Shown: piece by piece, positions 56,554 to 64,000 of the stretch
How the letters are laid out: each line of letters begins with the position of its first letter
How positions within the stretch are numbered: the stretch's first letter is position 1
Assembly: GCA_947095585.1 (NCBI GenBank)
Contig: OX352765.1
Location: 62,573,719-62,637,718 of the forward strand
DNA length: 64,000 bases
Reading direction: 5' to 3'
From: Nephrocerus scutellatus
Lineage: Eukaryota > Arthropoda > Insecta > Diptera > Pipunculidae
Translations under genes and position numbers: made by a program
Notes under the pieces: generated by a model
The model's database searches: none
What the model was told of the DNA's origin: nothing
Seen by the model: only the letters and a program-made list of their open reading frames with translations

Positions 56554-56606
56554 CCGAGCATTATAAGGGTGCGAACCCCTTTTCGCGTGTGCAAATAATA
56601 AAAAAA

Positions 56607-57093
56607 TAGACTTGTTTCTATAGAAATTCTGGAATATGATAATAATGGTTTGGAATTTCGGGAACAAAGCAATTTCTCAAGTGATGCGCATGAAATTCGG
56701 TACGTAGGACTAAGATGCGACAATAAGACTTGTTCCTATGGAAATTCTGTGATTCGCATGAAATTCGGTATGCGACTATAAGACTTGTTCCTATGGAAAT
56801 TCTGGGCTATAGTCATTAGGAACTGGAATTTCGGGAACGAAGCCATTTCTCAAGTGATTCGCATAAAATCCGGATGTAGGTATAAGACGCGACTAAAAGA
56901 CTTGTACCTATGGAAATTCTGGAATATGATCAGTATGGCCTGGAATTTCGGGAACAAAGCAATTTCTCAAGTGATTATGCTGTGATGAACTGCTTTGTAC
57001 GCAATTCTGTGTGGCCATTTGGGTGTCTTTTGGGGGTCTTTTGAAGGTGTTTTGGGAATCTTTAAAGGGTATTTTGAGTATATTTTCATCAAT
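56607..57093 (+). repeat. Satellite-like repeat S, block 4, and linker
   Basis: Counterpart of 42,878-43,364; offset 13,729 bp, which is the 14,173-bp period minus the 444-bp J2 deletion. Confidence 0.82.
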
Positions 57094-59226
57094 AAAGACA
57101 GCATCCGCGAATCAGATTCGAGTCAACACGACTGCCTTTCGCAACGAAGAGACCAGAAACAACTACGGTCAAGCGATAGGACTCACCCTAAATGCAGATA
57201 GAGTAAGTCCTAGGGCTGAGATGTCGGGCGTAGAAGAGAAATGGACACGCCTTAAGAATACTATCATTAGTACTGCTAACTCCATCTTAGGGTAGTAGTC
57301 GTAGAGATCGGAACGACTGGTTCGGTGACGAATATAAGCTACCGACTGAACATAAGAATGTTGCGTAACGAGCAATGCAACAATCCCATGGAACGCTGGC
57401 ACGCAAAGATGAATATAAAGAGCTCAGAAGATATGAAAAAACAGTTCACTGGCGAAAGAAAGCAGCCTGGGAGAAGAATCTCGTCTGTGAACTAGAACAG
57501 TATAGAGAGCAAGGACCGCACCAGGCGCGGAAGTTCTACCAAAGAGTCTGCGGTATGACGCAATGTACACCGTGTGCACATACTGCAAACACAAAGAGGG
57601 TAATCTGATCGCCGATCTCAAAGGCATCTTAGAGCAATGGGAAAAACACTTTCATGAGTACGTTAATGGCCAGCTAACTGAGGAATCCACCAATGAGCGA
57701 AGATCATACTATGAAGACGAACTTAACAGAGCGATAAATCGGCTCAAAAATAATAAGGCCCCGGGATCTGATGGTATCCCAGCGGAGTTGATTAAAACAG
57801 GAGGCCCTGCAATACACCAAGCAATTTATGAACTAATAGGGCAAGTATGGGGGAAGAAGCGATACCAGACTGGCGAAGAGGCATCCTGTGCCCAATACAT
57901 AAGAAAGGAGATATTTCAACCTACAGAAATTATCATGGTATAACGTTGTTGAGTACCGCGTATAAGATTTTCTCCTCTATACTTCAAGACAGGACAGCCC
58001 CATACGCTAAAGTCTTCATTGGTCCATGCCAGTATGGCTTATTCCCAGGAAAATCAACAACTGATCAGATTTACACCCTTAGGTAGGTGACGGGAAAATG
58101 TCTAGGGTTTCAAAACTCTCTACACCATATTTTTATAGACCTATGATAGCATAGCCAGAGTAGAACTTTATAATGCCATGGAGAATCCATCATACCAAAT
58201 AAACTGACAAGACTATGTAGGTTGACCAATTTTATAAGCCAAGTTAAAATATCCGGATCACTATCAGGCCCATTTAACATCTATAACGGGCTCCGACAAG
58301 GGGATGGATTGGCCTGCGTCCTATTCAACCTGGCGTTAGAGAACATGATCCGAGAGTCTGACGTAACGCGAGAAGAACAATCCTCTATTCCAGTCCATTC
58401 TGATACTGGCTAACACAGATGATATTGACATCGTTGGTAGAAACCGAAGAGCTGTACAGGGAGCTTTCAACCAGCTCTAGCAGGCGGCACGAAATCTGGG
58501 GCTGCCCATAAATGAGAGCAAAACAAAGTACATGTTGTCTACGTCTGCGAGTATAATATCCAACATTGGTCCCTCGATCCAAATAGTGGAGCGCGAATTC
58601 GCAGTAGTGCAATCCTTTAACTATCTCGGGTCAACTGTAGCAGCCGATAACAGCATGGAACCAAAAATACGCGCACGGTTGCTTAAAGCCAACAAGGCCT
58701 ACTATAGTCTTCCAATCCAGGAATTTTACCATAACATCCAAGCTGCTGGTATATAAGACAATGGTCATACCAGTACTTACATATGGATCCGAGACTTGGG
58801 TGCTTAGCAAAAAGCATTCTGACCTCTTAGCCGAGCTCGAGAGAAAAGTCTTACGGAGAATTGTATGTAAGGAAGGACGATTCCGGAGACTCTATAATAA
58901 TGAGATCTACGAGCATTACCGCGATGTCGACATCGTGAAGAGAATTAAGCTCGGTAGGCTCCGCTGGGCAGGACACCTAGTTCGCATGAGTGAAGATGAT
59001 CCTGCTCGGAAATTCCTTTGCGGTAGGATTTATGGAACACGACAGCAAGGCCGGCCAAGCCTACGCTGGGAGGATGGCCTAGACCAGGACGCCCAGAGCT
59101 TAGGAATGCCAAACTGGATGACATTGGCTCAAAATCGGGACCAGTGGAGAGATTTTTCGAGGGAGGCCAGAACCGGACACCGGTTGTAGAGCCAAATATG
59201 ATGATGATGTTAATAAATAACTATTG
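57094..59226 (+). mobile_element. RTE-clade LINE copy R4b, 5'-truncated
   Basis: Same truncation point as R3b (aaagacagcatcc). Unlike R3b it has the intact ctactatagtc sequence. Confidence 0.85.
57298..59189 (+). pseudogene. R4b: RTE reverse transcriptase and C-terminal domain
   Basis: 57375-57608 is open through KFYQRVCGM as in R3b. Then NKAPGSDGIPAEL (57563-57943), IHKKGD (57847-58086), LRQGDGL (58222-58413, with an SSPFN to SGPFN change), motif C NTDD, YLGSTVAADN (58532-58756) and the C-terminal domain (58761-59189, RQQGRP for RQRGRP). Confidence 0.85.
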
Positions 59227-59634
59227 TAAACTTAAATCCGTCGTGTCGTGTGATATGTTTTTGTATAATAATGAGATCTACGAGCATTACCGCGATGTCG
59301 ACATCGTGAAGAGAATTAAGCTCGGTAGGCTCCGCTGGGCAGGACACCTAGTTCGCATGAGTGAAGATGATCCTGCTCGGAAATTCCTTTGCGGTAGGAT
59401 TTATGGAACACGACAGCGAGGCCGGCCAAGCCTACGCTGGGAAGATGGCCTAGACCAGGACGCCCAGAGCTTAGGAATGCCAAACTGGATGACATTGGCT
59501 CAAAATCGGGACCAGTGGAGAGATTTTTCGAGGGAGGCCAGAACCGGGCACCGGTTGTAGAGCCAAATATGATGATGATGTTAATAAATAACTATTGTAA
59601 ACTTAAATCCGTCGTGTCGTGTGATATGTTTTTG
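58893..59634 (+). repeat. 371-bp tandem duplication of the RTE 3' end
   Basis: 58893-59263 is repeated at 59264-59634, starting tataataatgagatc. The second copy (open frame 59144-59560) repeats EIYEHYRDVDIVK through RTGHRL and the 3' UTR. Found only after R4b. Confidence 0.88.
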
Positions 59635-59712
59635 TAAGTAAAACTACTTCATCGGCGGTGAGGAGAAAATTTAACATGGTATCAAAAATAATTTTGAGTT
59701 ACGAGATACGAT

Positions 59713-60220
59713 AAACATAACTTTAAAAAATGGGTTCTTATTAAACAATGGGGTTTCTCTCTCTCTGCTCGGGTTGGTCTCCCCTCAGCCGCATCTCTGT
59801 TGGCGCTTAGTTCTCTGGTTAGGGACAAGGCAATGATTAGTAGTCGTATTTTTTTTTGGTGTGAGTGTGTGATTTGGTTCCTTTTTTTTTATCCAGGTAA
59901 TTTTGTTTTCCTCTCCGTCAAAAGAGCACGTACAATTTTTTGTATGTATATGATCAACAACTGGTTGGCATGGCCGGCAAAGAACCCCCCCACACCCCGA
60001 CGAGCTAGTTAGAGCACAGCTAGGCGTGCACCCGCCGTTGACCATCCCAACCTCCGGTTAAGCGTTTGAACAGTCGCGTTAGAACAGTCCAAAATCTACC
60101 CATGTTAAAAGGTTATGAAAGTTGTCGCAAACTTGGTAAACTCAGACTGGTCATCGTCAAACACTTAAAACGATACAAATTCAAGCGATTTAAGAACTAT
60201 CACCAACATGAAATCATTAC
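59713..60220 (+). repeat. Module M, copy 11
   Basis: Carries a 3-bp loss (atatgatcaac for atatgatgatcaac) near 59950. Confidence 0.82.
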
Positions 60221-60354
60221 AAAACTCAAACCATATACAGTGCGGCTAATACTGCCGAACTAAATGAATTGGGGTTAGAAGGTTGATTGGGATTAACAAT
60301 CGCTTATAAAGAGTTACAATCAAATTAATTTTAGGTGTTATGAAGTTCACCGGG

Positions 60355-60728
60355 TCTAATATATAAAAATGAAACCATGTTTGTTTGTTTGTTTCCTATG
60401 CAAATCAATCATATAAATTCATTTTTGTTAAGGATGATGGAAGGAACAGTAAGCATATTTATGCCAAACAAAAACCACTTCTTTGATGGTTTAAAATTGC
60501 GTATCATTTATAATCTACACACAAGTTTTTAACTGTACTTTGCAAACTATATTTTATTTTTATATAAACTTGAAACTGTTTGTTATTTTTGCCCATATTA
60601 TTATCGAGGTGGCTGAGGTGTTCCATTGCTGGAGGTGGGTCAGTGAGAGGATGGTTAGTTGGCGGATGGTCAGTTGGGTGGGGATCAGTGGGATAGGGCG
60701 GCCGGGAAACGCCGGGTATTGCAGCTAG
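60355..60728 (+). mobile_element. Non-autonomous Helitron-like element, copy 7
   Basis: Complete, ending CTAG at 60725-60728. Confidence 0.6.
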
Positions 60729-61241
60729 TATGTTAATAAATTGCGGTCAGCCATCAGCAGAGTAGGGCGAACAACACCGAATGCTTTAGAAATGCATGTG
60801 GCCGCAAGTATCTCTGACTGGTGGAAGTGCGATCAAACCTCCACGTGGTGGCCGCTGGTAATTTTCCTTCAGTACAGGAAAAGCAAAATTGTCGGGCTAG
60901 TCCCTTCAAATTAAGGTTGGCGTAAGGCCAATAACCTTGCCCATAAAAAAAACATATTACGGAACCCCAAATCAGCCTCGGATACACTTATGAACGACGA
61001 CGACCGCGGCAACGAAAACGGTTTAACGATTTACGAATTTTCTCATGGAACGTACGCTATAGCTGCACAGTAGCTAGCCGATACCCAATATAATGCTGAC
61101 ATAACAGCAATTCAAGAGATGCGGGGAATGGTGTTCCATTGCTGGAGGTGGGTCAGTGGGAGGATGGTTAGTTGGCGGATGGTCAGTTGGGTGGGGATCA
61201 GTGGGATAGGGCGGCCGGGAAACGCCGGGTATTGCAGCTAG
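60729..61241 (+). repeat. RTE 5' fragment plus Helitron-like end (R5)
   Basis: One extra 513-bp unit, as in R1-R3. Confidence 0.78.
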
Positions 61242-61949
61242 TATGTTAATAAATTGAGGTCAGCCATCAGCAGAGTAGGGCGAACAACACCGAATGCTTT
61301 AGAAATGCATGTGGCCGCTAGTATCTCTGACTGGTGGAAGTGCGATCAAACCTCCACGTGGTGGCCGCGTGGTAATTTTCCTTCAGTACAGGAAAAGCAA
61401 AATTGTCGGGCTAGTCCCTTCAAAGTAAGGTTGGCGTAAGGCCAATAACCTCGCCCGTAAAAAAAAACATATTACGGAACCCTAAATCAGCCTCGGATAC
61501 ACTTATGAACGACGACGACCGCGGCAACGAAAACGGTTTAACGATTTAAGAATTTTCTCATGGAACGTACGCTCGAGCTGCACAGTAGCTAGCCGATACC
61601 CTGTCCAAATATAATGCTGACATAACAGCAATTCAAGAGATGCGGGGAATGGTGTCTTACAAAAATCAGAATATGACATATATTACAGCTGTCATGCACA
61701 ATACGCTCGGGTGGGGATTTTAGTCAGCAAAAGAATGAAACCCTCCGTTATCGGCTTTAAAAGCAGTAAATGAACGGCTATGCAACCTTCGTGTGCGGGG
61801 AAGATTTAAAAACATAAGCACCATAAACGTTCACGCACCTACAGAGGATTCCCCAGATGATGAAAACGAAGAATTCTTTGAATCAGTCGAACGGGAACTC
61901 CATGCCTGTCCTCAGTATGACGCAAAACTCATTCTGAGGGATATGAATG
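61242..61949 (+). mobile_element. RTE-clade LINE copy R5, interrupted by LTR element
   Basis: RTE 5' UTR and the start of the endonuclease (ATG 61505; INVHAPTEDS and CPQYDAKLILRDMN at 61793-61949). It stops at gggatatgaatg, where other copies go on with ccaaaatagg. The rest of R5 is not in the window. Confidence 0.85.
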
Positions 61950-62185
61950 TGGGAGCGAGACGAGTAGAACACCCCATCAACGTCCACCGGATCATAGAAC
62001 AAGCAGTCAAGTAGTGTGATTCACCGGCTGGCCGCGAACGGACGTAGTCCTTTACTCGATACCATTTCTTAGTATTATCTTTATTTAAATCTAAATATCA
62101 TTCATTATTATCTTTACTTAAATCTAAATATCATTTCATTATTATCTTGTTAAATAAACTTAGTTATCTTTATTCAAATTCCACA
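61948..62185 (+). repeat. 5' LTR of LTR retrotransposon Z
   Basis: 238 bp starting TGTGG and ending CCACA, a 5-bp inverted terminal repeat, at a sharp break in RTE. It has an AATAAA signal at 62153-62158 and an internal ~36-bp tandem repeat (ctttatttaaatctaaatatc / ctttacttaaatctaaatatc, written here with one base shared). The 3' LTR is not in the window, so the borders are inferred. Confidence 0.65.
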
Positions 62186-62189
62186 TTTT

Positions 62190-62207
62190 TGGGGGCTCAA
62201 CCATTCC
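62190..62207 (+). promoter_or_regulatory. Possible primer-binding site, tRNA-Pro-like
   Basis: tgggggctc, 4 nt after the LTR end, matches the complement of the 3' end of tRNA-Pro (…GAGCCCCCA) for 9 nt, then diverges. Position fits a PBS; the match is short. Confidence 0.4.
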
Positions 62208-62300
62208 AAAGTAAAGTAAAGAAAATCGACGGTAAGAGAACGGTTACGTGCGGTTAGTCAGTGATACAGACAACGGGAAACACACAAAACAGAACATTTC

Positions 62301-63179
62301 ATGTACAGAAAAAAAGTAAAGAAGATGAGCACGGAAGCCATCATTAAGAAATTAAACCAGATGGAATTATCAACAGAAGGGGATCGCGAAGACCTAATAG
62401 AACGTCTAGTAACACAAGAAGCGCGCAAGGTTGAAGAAGCAGTGTCGGAGATGAGAGATGGGACAAACTCTGAAGCAGACACAGAAACAGATTCAGACTC
62501 TACCGGACAGGAAGATGTAGAGGAAACGGTTAAAGTGTCGCAAAACAGAAATGTACGATTCTCATTCCAAGATGTAGAGGCAAACATGCGATATTTCTCA
62601 GGTGATGATCCCTATACTGTGAAAAAATGGCTCGAAGACTTCGACGAAACCGCATTGATAATGAACCTGTCGGATATAGAAAAATTAGTTTTTGGGAAAC
62701 GGCTCCTTAAAGGTACAGCAAGAACAGTAGTATTTGATATGAGGCCAAAGTCATACAAACAGTTAACCAAAATTTTGAAAGCAGAATTCAAGATAAAAAC
62801 ATCGAGTTCAGAAGTTCACGAAATGCTACAAGCGGAAAAGAAGAAAAACGACGAAAGTTTTCTGGGCTATATCCACCGTATGAAAGAATTAGCATCACAA
62901 GGATATGTAGACACCAAGTCACTAATAAAATATTTAATTCATGGCATCGATGATATCGAAGCAAACAAAACTCTGTTATATGGAGCAACGTCTATAAAAC
63001 AGTTTAAAGAAAAAATTGAATTGTATGAAAGTTTTAAAAAATCACTACCTATACCACAGAGAGAACAAAAAACATATGTGTACAGAAATAAACTCGAACA
63101 GAAAGACAACACATACAAAAAGTCCTCAATACGTTGCCATTACTGTAAGAATGTGGGCCACACAGAAGAAATCTGTTAA
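62301..63179 (+). CDS. gag: Gag of LTR retrotransposon Z (possibly truncated)
   Basis: Structural Gag of a Ty3/gypsy-like element, which packages the RNA in a cytoplasmic capsid. From the second Met (62325), residues 5-29 (IIKKLNQMELSTEGDREDL...) resemble a SAP motif. Then come an acidic Asp/Glu/Ser/Thr-rich linker, a helical capsid-type region with YFSGDDPYTVKKWLEDF and LLKGTAR, and a C-terminal zinc knuckle CHYCKNVGHTEEIC (CX2CX4HX4C). TAA follows the last Cys at once, and a second knuckle lies downstream in the same frame. The start at 62301 is also possible; 62325 fits the motif better. Confidence 0.8.
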   Translation: MYRKKVKKMSTEAIIKKLNQMELSTEGDREDLIERLVTQEARKVEEAVSEMRDGTNSEADTETDSDSTGQEDVEETVKVSQNRNVRFSFQDVEANMRYFSGDDPYTVKKWLEDFDETALIMNLSDIEKLVFGKRLLKGTARTVVFDMRPKSYKQLTKILKAEFKIKTSSSEVHEMLQAEKKKNDESFLGYIHRMKELASQGYVDTKSLIKYLIHGIDDIEANKTLLYGATSIKQFKEKIELYESFKKSLPIPQREQKTYVYRNKLEQKDNTYKKSSIRCHYCKNVGHTEEIC

Positions 63180-63185
63180 AATTAA

Positions 63186-63632
63186 CAAAAGTTAATTAAA
63201 TGCTACAAATGTAACAGACAAGGACACAAAGTTATAAACTGTCCAGAAAGCACAGAGAGAACAAACAGTAGCACAAGTAATGTTAATATCGGGCAACAAC
63301 CGATCAGTCTGCCGTCAATGTTTAAAGAAATAATTATAAACGGTACGAATATTTATGCATTACTTGACACAGGCTGCGATCGTAATCTCATGAGCTTGGA
63401 AACGTTTGAAAAAACTGGAAGTTCTTCCATTTTAAATCACAAAAATCGTATCAACTTAACTGGATTAGGAAATTCGTCAGTTCTAACAAAAGGCTCCGTC
63501 GAAATAAGTCTAACAGTTGACAACATACATTTTGTTACAACATTTCACATAACGAACAACAATGATCTCCCAGTTGCAGCTATATTAGGAAAAGAATTTA
63601 TCCAACAAACTAAGTTGACAATAATCTCATGA
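63186..63632 (+). pseudogene. Element Z: second zinc knuckle and protease, first duplicate
   Basis: In the same frame as gag after TAA 63177 and TAA 63183. CYKCNRQGHKVINC (from 63201) is a CX2CX4HX4C knuckle. Protease follows with ALLDTGCD near 63360 as the catalytic Asp motif and AAILGKEF as the distal motif. The frame ends at TGA 63630-63632, created where the 251-bp duplication begins again. Gag and Pol were probably one frame here. Confidence 0.75.
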
Positions 63633-63884
63633 GTAATCTCATGAGCTTGGAAACGTTTGAAAAAACTGGAAGTTCTTCCATTTTAAATCACAAAAATCGT
63701 ATCAACTTAACTGGATTAGGAAATTCGTCAGTTCTAACAAAAGGCTCCGTCGAAATAAGTCTAACAGTTGACAACATACATTTTGTTACAACATTTCACA
63801 TAACGAACAACAATGATCTCCCAGTTGCAGCTATATTAGGAAAAGAATTTATCCAACAAACTAAGTTGACAATAACTGCAGAAA
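63383..63884 (+). repeat. 251-bp tandem duplication inside protease
   Basis: 63383-63633 is repeated from 63634 with an offset of 251 bp and no difference seen. The 12-mer taatctcatgag occurs twice in a row at the joint (63622-63645). 251 is not a multiple of 3, so the reading frame changes. Confidence 0.9.
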
Positions 63885-64000
63885 CAATTACTTTAGAAAA
63901 ACCTAACTCAACAGAAATTATAGCAAAAGCGATGATGGGAATGACAGTGTATGAAAACGACGAGGAAGAAGACAGCAAAATAACAGAACTCATAAAAAAA
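63641..64000 (+). pseudogene. Element Z: protease, second duplicate, into pol (partial)
   Basis: Open through the window end in a frame shifted by +2 against gag. It repeats MSLETFEKTG to LTI, then goes on with new sequence (TAETITLEKPNSTEII ... DDEEEDSKITELIKK-like acidic region), probably the protease-RT linker. It lacks its own catalytic LLDTG, which lies only in the first duplicate. Confidence 0.7.

Larger units (their letters stand above)
54894..56606 (+). mobile_element. Jockey/CR1-group LINE copy J2, internally deleted
   Basis: As J1 but 444 bp shorter: the segment 40867-41310 of J1 (second 5' UTR repeat and endonuclease start) is absent, with the junction at ctcgcgag|ttttcg. Confidence 0.77.

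Noticed and set aside
62000..62300. Second gene between the LTR and gag of element Z
   Set aside because: No open frame of useful length; the stretch reads as LTR and leader.

Overview
This window looks like repeat-rich heterochromatin of an animal, most likely an insect (possibly a fly; low confidence). I see no bacterial operon structure, no tRNA or rRNA gene and no CRISPR. No host gene can be named with confidence. Almost all of the sequence is tandemly amplified, broken transposable elements lying in the same (+) orientation.

Region 1 (1-25,835) is a tandem array of five Ty3/gypsy-type pol copies, here called A-E. Their integrase stops lie at 2493, 7731, 13529, 18690 and 23887, so the period is about 5.2 kb, or 5.8 kb where a longer spacer is kept. 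Domain order is aspartic protease, reverse transcriptase (RT), RNase H, integrase. Neither a gag gene nor paired LTRs can be seen. All copies are broken. Copies B, D and E share two frameshifts that A and C lack, so dead copies were amplified by DNA duplication. Spacers of about 1.9-2.5 kb hold a 25-nt near-perfect palindrome, a variable poly-C tract, a small recurrent ORF, an exon-like 64-nt block (B and E only) and a module called M here.

Region 2 (about 25,836-61,947) is a second, nested array. Module M recurs, now followed by a Helitron-like element and an RTE-clade LINE. Units of 4.81 kb start at about 25.8, 30.6 and 35.5 kb. Two 1,758-bp deletion units lie at 45.6-49.1 kb. A 14.2-kb higher-order period brings back a satellite / Jockey-CR1-type LINE / satellite / truncated-RTE block at 40.3 and 54.4 kb. 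All RTE copies share the same lesions: endonuclease Asp-to-His changes at two motifs, RT motif C reading NTDD, and the same frame breaks.

Region 3 (61,948-64,000) is a different LTR retrotransposon nested in the endonuclease region of the last RTE copy. It has a 238-bp 5' LTR, a possible tRNA-Pro-like primer site, a gag gene with a SAP-like N-terminus and a CCHC knuckle, then a second knuckle and protease cut by two stop codons and a 251-bp tandem duplication. It runs off the window.

The elements do not form a working system. The interest lies in the layered duplications, a shared module that links two unrelated element families, junction signatures of end-joining repair, and the possibility that this is a unidirectional small-RNA-producing locus or an assembly-sensitive heterochromatic array.
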